A stretch of 64,000 bases of DNA, from the NCBI GenBank assembly GCA_024509875.1, contig JAMPIV010022931.1:806001-870000 (forward strand), written 5' to 3'. The position numbers and the translations under genes were made by a program. Below are positions 10,717-23,132 of this stretch, one piece after another. Under the pieces are notes generated by a model that saw only the letters and a list, made by a program, of their open reading frames with translations, was not told the DNA's origin and did no database searches. The stretch is from Oreohelix idahoensis (taxonomy: Eukaryota > Mollusca > Gastropoda > Stylommatophora > Oreohelicidae). The stretch's first letter is position 1. Every line of letters begins with the position of its first letter.

Positions 10717-11018
10717 GGCGTTACTTAGAGAGGGTATGTAAATTTACTATAACCAAATTATTGTAATTAAAATTAATTACTTTAAATGAACAAAAAATTT
10801 CCGTGCAACTTTGTGAGCATCAACTATTTACTGAGTACTAAATGGTACTCCTCCTAAGAAAATATTGTTTTAAAAATCCTAAAATAGAATTTTTTTTTCA
10901 AAAAATAAAAATTTATTTTCTTATGTTACCTATGGGTGGCACAAGATAGAGTGTAGATAGATGAATAGACTAAGTATGGCTCAAGATATACAGAAATATC
11001 CCAGGAACGAGCCCCCAG
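10717..11018 (-). other. Leader of element A with tRNA-Pro-like primer site
   Basis: A short untranslated leader between gag and the 5' LTR. Read on the minus strand, 11017 down to about 11004 is TGGGGGCTCGTTCC. It starts one base from the LTR end and matches the complement of a tRNA-Pro 3' end over its first 11 bases. Minus-strand DNA synthesis would start here. The rest is AT-rich and shows no frame. Confidence 0.7.
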
Positions 11019-13051
11019 TGTGGCGAGAGGTTTTATTTGGCTGTAGGATCAGTATAGTACTGACAATTACAGAAATAGAATTTCTGCAGAAAATGGTGAA
11101 GTCCCAGTGTCTGAGAGGACTACTGGTATCACAAATTAGTTACGGCTGTGAATGATCTGATCTCGAAACAATAGTATAGAGGAGACCGACATAAAGCGCC
11201 ACCTCTGCTGTGTAACTAACTGTGATATTAAACAAAGCAAGGAAACAGATTTTTACTTAACAATGATAAAATTGACAAGTCGTTCAAAATACAATTTCCT
11301 TATATTTTATTTAGTATATATACACTATCTACTCTTGTGCTGAAAGGTGAATGTTGCAAAAAAATGGAATGAAATGAGTTGGTAAGTTTACATATGATTT
11401 ACAAATATTTATATTTATAAATATTACAACACGTTTTCCAATTATAGGAACAAAAATTATATCAGCTGTGCTGTTAATTAAGGATATAACGTTTATCAGC
11501 TATGCTGTTATTTACGTATAATTTATCCACTATGATCTTATTATTGTCTCTTGCTACGCTAATTCACGTTTTCTTCATTGACAGTTCTATGCTCACAATG
11601 ACGACAGAAATGGTACTAATGTGTACTCATCTCTCTTAAGTCTGTTCTTCTTTGTTTGGTTCACACCACCGGCAGAGTATCGTTCCTTTAGCCCACCCAA
11701 GACTGAGGGGGACCAAAGATGTAGAGTCTGGTCAACCTCTATGCTCCTGCGGAGTTCCAGGCAGCGGGATTGACTCGAACATACGACCTCAGGTTTTTAG
11801 GACACAATTAAACCTGTAACAAAGCAAAAATAGGGGCTAATTTCTGTCCTCAAGCCCACCTATTTCTAGTGTGAGTGAAATGAGCGTGTTTCCGATGTAT
11901 GCATGTGGGATGAATGACAACATGGCTCAGTATGATTTAGCAATAGCGAGACAAGACAGGTGTCTACTTGCAAAACATTCTTTCTGATAAACTAATACAT
12001 GGATACATTCAATAATATAGATTCAATACATGAATACATTTTATACATGAATACATCCCATAATATAAATCAATACATGAATAAATCCAATAATATGTAC
12101 ACCTAGGTGTGATACAACAATGTCCTTCCCCCTATACTATATCACGCCCTCTCTGACAATAGCTGGTAACATATATCCTAACAATATTGTTATGTTCTTA
12201 TGATAGGAGTATATGAGATGAGGACTGGTTGGTGATATATCAGGTTGGAGTTATAGGAGACAATAGATTGGAGTTAGATGCGACAATAGATTGAGTCCTG
12301 ACAAGGACTGTTTTGGTTATATTGCAGTTGGTCTTATCTGAGACAATAGATTGAGTCCTAACAAGGACTGTTTTGGTTATATTGCAGGTTATAGGAGACA
12401 ATAGATTGAGTCCTAACAAGGACTGTTTTGGTTATATTTACAGTTTGGAATTATCAGAGACAATAGACTGAAGTTATAGACTGACAATAGATTGAAGTAT
12501 AGGAGACAATAGGTTGAAGTATGAGTCCTATTAGTCTTCGTCTATTCAATCATAATAGGAAATACAATCATTATACTTAATTCCCCCCAAGATACAATCA
12601 GTAACCTGATAGGTAGTATAAATGACACACAACAAATACCAACGGTTATCGTAAAAATATTTACCCTCCTAAGATTTTAAACTGGCCAGGTTTTGACGCG
12701 ACTTAGTGAAGTAGGTTGCAGGTCGATGCCCTCCGGTAAATATCTCTGGCGTCAAGTTCGGGGTTGCGTGGTTAGCATAAAATCCGCCCGATTATATAGT
12801 CAAGTAACTACTTGAGGAAAGCTTTCGGTTGGTTCCTGGCGGAGCAAGTTGATTGGTTTCCTCCGGTTTTGTACCTGGTCTCATACAGCCTAATTTTATT
12901 CAGTTTTCATCGGCCATCTTGCGTGAACAAGATGGCCGTTAATTTATTCTGTCTCAGAGACTGGTGAACGTTGATCGTTGATTGGTTGAAGCAAATCTGT
13001 ATCTCGACATAGTGATTAACAAAGTAGTGGGTTACACTTCGTTTCACGACA
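11019..13051 (-). repeat. 5' LTR of element A
   Basis: Uninterrupted 2033-bp LTR, TG...CA. It differs from the other LTR at scattered single bases (for example ttatttggctg versus ttatttcgctg) and in a C-run near 12583. It holds the subrepeats and the YY1-like stem-loop (12911-12938), and it preserves the empty site for the LINE that split the other copy. Confidence 0.92.
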
Positions 13052-13078
13052 CTCATCATATGAATATATTGCTGCATA

Positions 13079-13365
13079 AACCAGTGTTACAATGGAACAA
13101 ACCAGTGCTACAATGGAACAAACCAGTGCTACAATTGAACAAACCAGTGCTACAATGGAACAAACCAGTGCTACAATGGAACAAACCAATGCTACAATGG
13201 AACAAACCAGTGCTACAATGGAACAAACCAGTGCTACAATGAGACAAACCAGTGCTACAATGGACCAAACCAGTGTTACAATGGAACAAACCAGTGCTAC
13301 AATGGAACAAACCAGTGCTACAATAGAACAAAACAGTGCTACAATAGAACAAACCAGTGCTGCAA
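13079..13365. repeat. 21-bp minisatellite, about 13-14 copies
   Basis: The unit is accagtgctacaatggaaca plus a. The unit length is a multiple of three, so several frames on both strands stay open across it and produce false low-complexity proteins (NKPVLQW or EQTSATM on plus, VALVCSI on minus). The array starts about 25 bp to the right of element A. Units differ by single bases. It is not a gene in my view. Confidence 0.88.
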
Positions 13366-16300
13366 GAGCATGCAAATATTTTGTGCAGGCTCCCTGCAGG
13401 GAGACCAGCTGTAGTGGTGGCTTCATACACAATGGGGAGGAAAAGATAAGGATGATTATGATGATATATGATTCGCCTTCGTCGTATGTTACCGGGCCCA
13501 GAATGCATAGAGGCATTCTGGAGTCATCGATATATTACCATCAGCGGAGCACAATTCTATAATATACATATGTTGAATATCTGTCTGTGAGGCTAGTTAC
13601 ACCTTCATTGACTTTTGAAATCATCCACACACTTCCAAGTATTCCCCTGTGGTGAAACTTGTTGAGAATCCAGCATTGCAAACTAAGTTAGAGAAGTCAA
13701 CTGAGCCCCAATTGTAACTCTTTGACTTTGACCTGGTTGCCTGCATGAATTAGGATCTCACTATGTACCCAGTGATAGGCACTGGGAGCTGATAAGCGGC
13801 TGTGTTCAGAACGTGACGATTAATTGGGAAAACCCAGAACCAGAGCACAATATTTTGGTTCTGCATAGTTGGAGAGCTCCATTGGATGACAGGGAATGCA
13901 CAGTATACCACGTGCTTTTTACTCCTAGCTTGGGACCAGATTTGACTATCTTTTAAATGTAACCGAAGGCGAAGCTGGAGAAACTGGAGCTCGTGACTTC
14001 AACTCAATAGGTTTCGGAATGGCAGAAAAGACACATGAAAAGCCTATATATACCGTTTAGATAATACCAAGGAGTCTTCAATTTGGTATTGTCTTTAAAG
14101 CGCAGCAGCCTGTTAAATAACAACAACAACCGAGTCAAAAATTTTGAGCAATTAACTCCCTCGTGTGTTACCGAGTCCAGACGGCTGATCCAAGTTCACT
14201 GTATAAAAGCGCTCATGTTGTATAGACTCAACTAAAGAGATTTGGTCATGGCGCCAGCTACTCGACCTTGCAAAGACTTTGCTAAACAAACAACGTCAAC
14301 AAACCATGGATACATCAATCGAAGTAAATAATTTAAATAATTAAACTCAGCCATCCATGGACGGATGAAAGACCTCTATTAAGGAGATCCATGGCGGAGC
14401 ATACAGAAAGTCAAAAAGTATCTAGGTTCCTGACTCACATTTAACCTTCTAGGGCATGGGTGTCACGCGTGGTTTTCACGTGTCTGCCTAAGACAAGACA
14501 AACGTCTGTGTGGAGTCTGAGACAAGACAAAAGTCTGAGTGACCTCTGAGAAGAAATATGTGTTATGGTGTTGAATGTGTTTAGTGACTTATAGTTATCA
14601 GTTGAGTTTGATCCGCTCAGTAATTTTCTATTTTATTAACAAGAAGGAAAAACCTGTTGTAAAGCAAAATTATCTGTCACAAAAAAAAACATCAAAACAA
14701 CAGAATGCATGTATCAATGCCTGATACCGTCAAGGCTAGTGATCGAAATGAAAATGAGCATAATTAATCCAGATATAAAATCCCAAAATATTGGAGGAAT
14801 GTGCTGCTAATTCCTTCAGCAGGAAACCCTGAAATAATGCACTTCCTACCTACACAAACTATGCCGCCGACTTCGTATTGTCAGCACACAATTATTAAAT
14901 TCACTAATTGTCCCTGTCTACCGTTTATTAAGAGCTCTTTCTCTCTCAGCTACTTTTTATGAGTGCACTCTCACAATTAATCCCACAACGTTGGCACGAA
15001 TTGCATTTATACTCCATTGGGATCACAGCTACTTGGCCGATAGCCGTCGGAGAAATGATAACCCTCTCTTCTCCGGGTTTTTCTCTGACAAATCCGTGAA
15101 AATTATAACCTCGCTGTATCCACTACTTAAGAAAGCAATTTCAAGGACCTATGCAAAGTCCCCCAGATGCATACTTAGGCTGTGAAATCTGGATGTAAAT
15201 TGGTTCGACGAATGCGCTAAATATTAAAATTTGTGATGTGGGAATTAAATACACGCTGTACGTTGGCCCGCCACTAATGAGTTGGCGCGATATGTATGGC
15301 TGACGTAGCTCTGTAACGTTGGCCTGCCACTTATGAGTTGGCTCGATATGTATGGCTGACGTAGCTCTCTAACGTTGAGGCCACGGAGCATGGGCATTCC
15401 ACTTTCTTTAGTGGTGGCGTTAACAATTTCTTTACCAGCAGGGGACATCACCCGACTGAACCTGTATTAGGGAGTCGGACTGATAAACTGACGTACGTTG
15501 GAAGTACACCGCTGTAAAAGGGTCTCTAGTTTATCCGGCCTTTATATGAAGACAGGAAGGTAATTCCAAGTTGATGACTCAGAACTCTGTCGGAGTTGAC
15601 CAGGTGTTGCTGTAATAATACATATTCAAAAACAGTTATCATCTAGTCAAAATAAATCATTATATGGTTCAATATTGAACAAGGTCAGTGCATACACAGA
15701 TACAGTTTAACGTATATACAACCCGTCCCTTCTCATTATTATCTGCTGTCCAGAGCTGACCTGCTTTCGCAGTTTATCACCCCCTCCCCTTCTCAATAAT
15801 CGATCTCTAGACGAGCGCGTGTAGGGGTCTGGCGCAGGCATACACTAGCTAGCGATTTGTGTAACCAGGGGTTTTCCCCGTCTGGCGTGAAGTAGGTATG
15901 CAAACATTCCTATACTCCCTACATCAGGTGCGAAGTGACACATTCCGGTCACTTTTCTCTTGCACACAGCATCAGACAAAATAGCCATTTCCGCCTCTAG
16001 TTACTACGCGGACGGCAAGGCTTAATATCATTATATTTACAGGCATCAGAACAACAACACGTATTATGCTACTATAGGGAAATCTATGAGTTAAACGTAG
16101 CCATACAGTAGATTAGTAATCAATTAACACAACCTTACAGGTAGAAAAAAAGTTATACACTTCAGAGGCCGCAAAACCAAGAAAATAGCTTATTGTTACA
16201 CTCTGTGTTTAAAGAATCCCCTCCACATAACGCTTAATTACACAGTTACCGTTAGGGCACAATTATTTCTTTCATGAAACACAGTAAAAACACACTCAAA

Positions 16301-17884
16301 ACTTTCATGAAGCATCTTAAAGTACACAACCATTAGGCTTTAAAATAAAACCCCGTAATAGGCATACACACACAGCTTCCTTTACCAGAACTAGCTAAAG
16401 CTTCTTGGTGTATGTTGGGTAGTAGCCGAAATAACAATTTCTAAAACCCACTATAATGGCTTACTCTGACTTGTTATAAAACCCAAGAAAAAATAGCACT
16501 AACAAGTTAATTAAGAACGCTTACCGAGACTTGTGGAGAATATTCCTCACCAATTAATTGGCAAACTGCACAGGCGTCTCTACCTTCTCACGACAGAAAA
16601 TTTGAGGACTGACCATTTAGAAGCAGAAGAGAATCAATTATATTGTAGGAATAGGCCCAAGGTGTTAGAACACATAGGTTAACATCTACAAAGAGAATGC
16701 CGAAAACAATCGTAAGAATTATCCAGAGAATTCTCCTAGCGACAAGCTACGAAGGAATTAGCGTAACAGAGTAAAGATTATTACACACAGAGAGTCCCAA
16801 AACTTCCCTGGCATCAATGCACAGTGAAGTCTAGGTGACTGTCATCTCAACAGCGAAGGTGTCTAAACGCGACCCAAAGTCGCACTTACACCAAGTAGCC
16901 ACGTAACATGACGGACTATAGGAACAGTTTTCCCTGTTTCGTGAAGAAGAAAAAGAAGAAGAAACCATTATATGGCGTAATAGGTACTATTTATGGACAC
17001 AAGAAAGGCAAGAGCTTCCCTACTGTCAAAGACTCGGGAAAGTTTTGCAGCCCCCTTCTCAAAACTGAGTGTTGGGTTTCTGACTCGAGGTCAAAGAACT
17101 TCTAAGCAGAAAAGAAGAACATGCCGCTGTAGATGCCTCAGTTATCTCCTACCAACATTTAGATAAACAGGGGAGAGAACCTATCGAATTCAAGAATGAC
17201 AAATCAATTACCGCGGTTATATCTACAGAACGAAGAAAAGCAGTAAAATGGGCGTGCCAAAAATCAGAAAGAAATAGGAGGGATGGTAGCTCCATCCAAG
17301 TACCCACAATTTATAACCCATTTCGTCACAAAGGATGGCAAACATGTTCGAGATCATGTTATTGCTTTTTACGTTGGAAGCATAGAAGGTGCTAGGCCAT
17401 GGCTCTTTTGTTGTTTACCTATTACATCATAAAAAGTACGCATCTCAAAGTAATTTACATTATACTTTAAGAATTATTTAATTAATTTTAAATTATCAGA
17501 ATGTTATTGTGTATTATTATAAACATGACATAACGAGTGTCAACAAAAATGATGGAGTTAGAAACAGTCTGCAATTAACTAGCATCCCAAATATGGCGAT
17601 TCCAAATGATACATATGTTTAAAAAGTTAAGAATAATTTGAAACATACAACCTCAAGCATTATCGAGTGTTGTCTCACTCGGTCTGCAGTAGTAGGACAC
17701 TAATGGCCGAAACTGGAGTAAAAAGAAACGTTTTCAAAGGTAGCAGCCTTCACTCAAGATCACTCTTGACAGGTATGTAAATAGAACGATGGTGCTCTTA
17801 GGTCAGGGAATCTCACAGGGATTTAAGAATAGCAAGTAAAACAACTGCGTCTTCTAAGTTTGTTGTAAATTGTGTATTTCCCAC
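13366..17884. other. Long non-genic stretch
   Basis: About 4.5 kb without a convincing gene. It includes a near-tandem duplication of about 56 bp at about 15257-15370 (units beginning acgttggcc and containing gatatgtatggctgacgtag) and a GAA-rich patch near 16945. Some of it may be an unrecognised LTR or MITE, but I could not find paired termini. Confidence 0.5.
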
Positions 17885-20636
17885 TGTGACGTACGTCTAG
17901 TTTGACAAGTGAATTTTCCCTGATATGATGGATGATTAAAGGGACTTTTAGCTTTTCATAACATTAGAACCCCTGAACATTTGTTGTAACCTTTCGTTTC
18001 GCCAGAGCGAACCGACCGGAACTCATTTAGTATTCGGCACGAGATCAAAGAGACAGACTGAGGGATTTCAGGGGAGACTATCGGCGCTATCAAAGACAGT
18101 AGTGGTCCCTGAAACGATTTCGCATCTCGGTGTTAAGCACGGAACCGATCGCAGCCAGAGCGAACGGGGAAAGCTGACGCAAGCAGCGAACGAAGATACG
18201 AGAGGCCAGGGGCGGCTTCTCTCTTTGGATTTGGCGGTCAGATCCCCCAAAGTCATGAGATCAAATAAGCTGTCAAGTTTATCATGTCCCACTATGGAGC
18301 CGCGCTAGCGTAGTGGTTACAACACCGCTCTGGCGACCGGGTGATTCAGGATCAAACCCGGGCGACGGCATTTGAGTATTTTTCGTCGACCGGGAATTGG
18401 ACTGGATTAACTTGAGACCTGGTGAGCACATTTGAAGGAATGTCGTCGACCAGGGATTGGCGGCTCCTGAGCCGACCCAGCTCTAATGGGTACCTCCGAA
18501 ATCGGCGAGTATCTGCCTGAATGGCGAGGGACACCTGTCTCTGTACAAGAAAAGGGATACTCACGTAAAATCAATGACAGGTTAGACATTAACAATAACC
18601 TGAGATTTCGCCTCGAGTATTAGAGGGCGTACGAAAAAAAAAAAAAAAATCATGTCCCACTCAACTTACATTCCATTTTAGATAAATAGACCATGAAGAA
18701 TAGACATTTTATCATTCGCTGGCCAGAACTTGATAGAAGCAGTAGCGATATTGGAAATCTTGCTAGATCATCCCATTGATTTTATACATATTTGCAGTGA
18801 ATTCTATTCTGTGCAAAGCGGTAATATATATATTGTGTAAAGTGATCAGTGGTCGAGTTCATTCATTATATTTCATTGGATTTTGTGTTAATTTAAATCT
18901 ATTAAATTAAACCATCTCAATAGTTCCAGGTGTAAATATAATGATCTATCTATTATATTATTTCAAAAGATAATAGATGCTTAAATTAACTTTTAAAGTC
19001 GCGAAGGAATTTATAATTAATAAATTTAGTTAAGTCCTATATTTATAGATGTGTGATTTAACCACTAGAACTCGCGCAGTGTTTATTAAATACATAATTA
19101 AATACTCGAGTGTATAATAGGCTTAACGGGAAATTTATCGCGCGCTTAGAAGATTATTTGTTTTAAAGTATGATTATGTTGTTATGGGTTTTCTATCTTT
19201 TTCTCTAGATTGATCACCTTTTGCAATCCCAGCAATAACGAAATCTTTCAGAGTTTCCATACTCGGTTCTTAAACTTCCAGACAGTTTGTTGAGACATTT
19301 TTGTAAAGTAAATCTTGTGGTGGTCCGGTACGGCCTAGCTATCATAATTACATGAAAGAAAGCCAACCCAAGAACATTTGATTATTATCATCAAATTAAA
19401 TCTGTAAGATAAACTGGAAGATGAACAGTGCCAGTAGCGATAGTTTATATACTGCTCTATTGTGAGAGATTACCGATTTACCTGAATGTGACCGAGCCTA
19501 GTTTTTCCTCACTGGATTAAAAACTTTCCCGGTCAGTGGCTATCATCACGCATTGAAGGATTATACCATCACCTCATTTTTCACCCCTATGTCGAACTGC
19601 GTCAGTGCCATCCCATAGACTCGTTTCTTTATAATAAAACACAAGAACTCTTAGAACTTCAAGTCCGGCGATAAGCGGGAATATTTGCTCTCAGTGAATC
19701 CTCGCATTATCTGGGGCGGGACATAGAAGGACTAGACAGTTGTCATACGTCAAGAGTTAATTATTGTGTTTATCATTCTATGGAGTGACTGATGCTGCAA
19801 CTCGGTAAGTGTGTGGTGTATATGAGTGTGGATCCTCACAGTGTGCATGAATGACAGGAGATTTAATTTTTTTTTTTGCAACAAACCTTTTGTTAACTTG
19901 CCTACCGGGTAATACGTTTCTGTATACCCGGCATTGTTCCTTTAGTGGGATAATTTGTTAACTCTGTTTCACCCCCCCCCCCCTTTTTCTTTGCTTAGTA
20001 AAGGGAAGACACCATTGGGATAACAGTAATTTTGTCTACCACCATAACTAATATTGTAACACCTCTTTCAGAGTAATTAAATTCACTGTTGGGTTACATT
20101 ACCTATGTTCCTGATAACTATCTATCTTGAGACTGGGTTTATCTTTGTCTAATACAAGCGGGAAAGGCTTAGTCGATACCAATCTTCTTCACCCCCTCCC
20201 TACCTTGATATTTGCATTTTTGTCTATACTTATGATAACTTTATGTAACACTTGATATTGTTTTTGTGATTTGATCTTTACGGTAAATAAACATCATAAA
20301 CTTAAATCGGACTGTGTTGGAATACCCAAAAGCCCAAACATTCCCTATTTGTTTAATATAACTGTATCCACGTCGTCTGAGTGCTTGAAACAACAAATCG
20401 GTGTGAGCGCAGACGTGTGTCTGGAAAACTGGCAAATAATTGTGTGACAAGGAGAGTGGAAGAGAAGATTGAGAGAAACGATTTGTCGTAAATACGTCTG
20501 TCTTTACTCTCCTCAAGCACTCTGTGGAGCATCATATTTAATCTATACATTTCTATCACTGAGTTTTCATCATCATTCTACACTCTGAACAGGACTACTA
20601 TTTCTAGACTCTCCCTCTCAAAATAAATTTACGACA
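17885..20636 (+). mobile_element. Solo LTR of the C family, carrying a SINE
   Basis: TGTGACGTACG...TTTACGACA, the same termini and body as the LTRs of element C, without any internal region. It has a 5-bp target duplication CCCAC at 17880-17884 and 20637-20641, so it arose by recombination between two LTRs of one insertion. Its length is about 2.4 kb once the SINE and one 13-bp target copy are removed. Near the right end are AATAAA (in taaataaac near 20285) and a short minus-strand open frame shared by all family members, which I read as chance. Confidence 0.92.
18294..18648 (+). mobile_element. tRNA-derived SINE with poly(A) tail
   Basis: The head has a pol III A box (TAGCGTAGTGG) and a B box-like GGATCAAACCC, arranged as in a tRNA, then a body of about 270 bp and a run of about 16 A. 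It is flanked by a 13-bp duplication, ATCATGTCCCACT, at 18281-18293 and 18649-18661. Three related LTRs in this window (near 47775 inverted, 49736 and 57538) have the site once and no SINE. It depends on a LINE for movement. The partner LINE and the parent tRNA are not determined. Confidence 0.93.
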
Positions 20637-20641
20637 CCCAC

Positions 20642-21899
20642 CCACTTCTGTGAAATATATCAATTTGACTCTTATTTAATGAGACCCCAGCCCTAGGTAA
20701 TTCATCAAAATATTAATTGTGTTGTTAGCTATGTGTATAAGCATGTGTATAAAAAAACAAATCATACGAGTGCAGACATCAAATTCACTCAACCGCGTTA
20801 ATAATTCCAACTAATGATTTATATTTCCATAGATAACAAGAAATTTATTTATGAAATATTTGATCAACAGGGTTAAAATGAATAATGTTGATTTGTCAAG
20901 AAAGAAAAAAAAGAGTTCATTGATGGTGTATCTTCAGTATGAGTTATTAGTTTATGGCCGGGTTTAAAGAGTCTGTATGATGTGCCAGTATTTTATACGT
21001 TACTGCTGGTTTATAGTGACGTCTTAAATGTTCCTTCTCAAGTCCCGCGTCGAATGGTACGTTTGCTGCTGCGCAGAATTAAATTCCTAAAAAGGTCGCC
21101 GCTTCGTGTGTCTGTAGACCGGTCTCTAATGGATGGTTTCCAGCGTTGAAAAGTCTGCTACCTTGTACCAGAAACTGAGAGAAAATAGAAAATCATATCT
21201 AACTTTAGTCGCGTATCTCCTGATGTAAGCATCAGGCCACCTGAGCTTTTGCCTGAACATGTCATCTTCCCCTGATTTTTACCCGAGCGTAAAATCCCAG
21301 ACATTTGAGTTATATGAAAAATGTCATTAGAGCGGAAGAAGACAAATGCATTATTATCAGATATGTACATAGTAAATCTAAAATAAAATTCTTGATTATA
21401 TATATATATATATCCTCAAGCCATAATCTTCTTTCAGCTCTCCATGGTTTCTGGAGCTACTTCTGCTATTGGTTCCTTGTAAAGAAACGTACACGAAACC
21501 GTCACCAGCTCTTACAGTGGTGAGTTATGTGGCAAGTTATTGTACATCCTAGGGGTGACTAGCCTCTAACCCACCTCTACATCAGTAAGCAGTTCATATA
21601 TGGTAATGCACATATAAAATAAGAAAATGTACAACTGACCTTTTCACTATGAATGGGTTATTATATCCAGACTTTGATGCACGGAATTGCCGTCTTTCAC
21701 CGGCATGCAGTGGTTACTTGTTTAAAGTATATTCCTAACTTTTATCACTTGAGGAAGATTTCTTCTGACTTGTGGCTCTAAGTGTATTTATAGAAGTTTT
21801 ATACTTCTACCTTTACAAGCTACTTCTAAGAACTGTGACCCGTATTATAATGGTATCCTTATTACTAATTCCTATCCTGACGTCTGGTCTCCTTCATAT
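20642..21899. other. Non-genic stretch
   Basis: AT-rich sequence with no convincing frame. It contains a short TA run near 21398-21411. Nothing else supportable. Confidence 0.5.
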
Positions 21900-23070
21900 T
21901 CATTTTCATAACCCTTCACTCCCAACGGAGCATAGGGCTTCAACAAACACGTACCAAGTCCTCCTGTCACGTGCCATCATCTCAAGTTCTTTCCACGTTC
22001 TCCTCATCATTGTCACCTCTGTTTCCAGCTCTCTTCTCTATGTGCTTCTTGCTCTACCTCTGCCTCTCTTGCCATGGGGGTTCCAGACCAAGGACTGCCT
22101 TGTAATGCTATCCACAGGTTTTCTCAGTGTGTGTCTTATCCAACGCCATCATCTTCTTCTCATCTCTTGCTCCACTGGCACTTGTCTAGTTCTTGTCATC
22201 AGTTCCACGTTGGTAACCTTGTCATACCATTTTAATCCCTCTATTCTACGCAAGCACTCATTTATAAAACTCTGTAGCTTTTTGGTTGTTGTCTTTGTTG
22301 TTCTCCATGTCTCAGAGCCATACAATAGGACTGACTTCACATTTGAGTTGAAGATTCTTATTTTCGTGTTGGATCCAACTTCTCTGGATCTCCATATATT
22401 TCCCATTGCAATAAAAGCTCTATTGGTGTTTCTTCAAGTTCAATCCTGTTATGATTGCCTGCATTTATTCTGATTATTTTTGTCTTTTCCCTGTGTATTT
22501 TCAGACCCAATCCTTGTGACCTCTCATCGAGTGTTTTCAATTTGTCCTGCATCTGATTTACGGTTATGGGACAAAACAGCCAAGTCATCAGCAAAATCCA
22601 GATCATCCAACTGCTTAGTCAGAGTCCACTGGATTCCATTTCATTTTGTGTGTTGTCGATGTTCTCATAACCCAGTCAATGGCTAGTAAGAAAAGAAACC
22701 GAGATAAGATGCATCCCTGTCGCACTCCCGTTTTTATCCCAAACGGTTCTGTAAGCTATCCTCCATGAAGAACTCTGCATGTCATGTCTTCGTATGTTTT
22801 CTTTATTAAATTTATAATCTTTAGATGAACTCCATAATGCCTCATCAATTTCCAAAGTGATTCTCTGTCTACACTGTCAAATGCCTTTTCGTAGTCCACA
22901 AATCCGATGTACAGTGGTGAATTCCATTCCAGAACTTGTTCAACTATTATTCTCAAAGTGGCTTTCTGGTCTGAACAGTATTCGTTTTGTCGAAAACCTG
23001 CTTGTTCATCTCTCAGTTTCTTGTCTATGGACTCTTTTAATCTCTGGTCTCCTTGATGAAGATGAAAATG
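21900..23070 (-). pseudogene. Decayed LINE reverse transcriptase (LINE family R, copy 2)
   Basis: Minus-strand fragments in three frames read as one RT. From right to left: a QAGFR-like fingers motif near 23000, YIGFVDYEKAFDSVDRESLW near 22850, a degraded catalytic region near 22600, then SVLLYGSETW and an INECLRRI segment near 22250. Stops and frameshifts separate the pieces, so it is dead. The motif set fits APE-type LINEs (RTE/CR1/Jockey-like). Family members also lie at 1-345, 44382-45310 and about 62080-62145, all in minus orientation. Confidence 0.75.
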
Positions 23071-23132
23071 CAGTGGGGAATCTTCGAAGCGCCCAGGTTT
23101 TGTTTAAGGATACAATTTTGCCAACGCAAACC

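Larger units (their letters stand above)
2295..13051 (-). mobile_element. LTR retrotransposon A (Ty3/Gypsy, integrase-first order), complete
   Basis: A complete element in minus orientation. Its 5' LTR is at 11019-13051 and its 3' LTR at 2295-6287. The 5-bp target duplication CTCAT lies at 2290-2294 and 13052-13056. Each LTR runs TGTGGCG...CACGACA on the plus strand. The internal part holds a Gag-protease frame and an integrase-RT-RNase H frame, with a tRNA-Pro-like primer site next to the 5' LTR and a purine tract next to the 3' LTR. The LTR copies differ at roughly a dozen sites plus a C-run length change, not counting the LINE in the left copy. Integrase lies upstream of RT, the Gmr1-like order. 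Coding is broken by an in-frame TAG and one frameshift. Confidence 0.93.

Noticed and set aside
13016..13562. Long repetitive ORFs on both strands (EQTSATM-type and VALVCSI-type proteins)
   Set aside because: They arise from a 21-bp tandem repeat whose unit is a multiple of three and lacks stops. There is no start context, domain or support beyond the repeat.
18294..18370. A functional tRNA gene
   Set aside because: The pol III boxes are followed by a long body, a poly(A) tail and a target duplication, and no clean cloverleaf was found. It is a SINE.
21772..22473. 233-residue plus-strand ORF with hydrophobic stretches, similar to the ORF at 44382-45056
   Set aside because: It is the antisense of a decayed LINE RT. 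The similarity between the two comes from the LINE on the minus strand.
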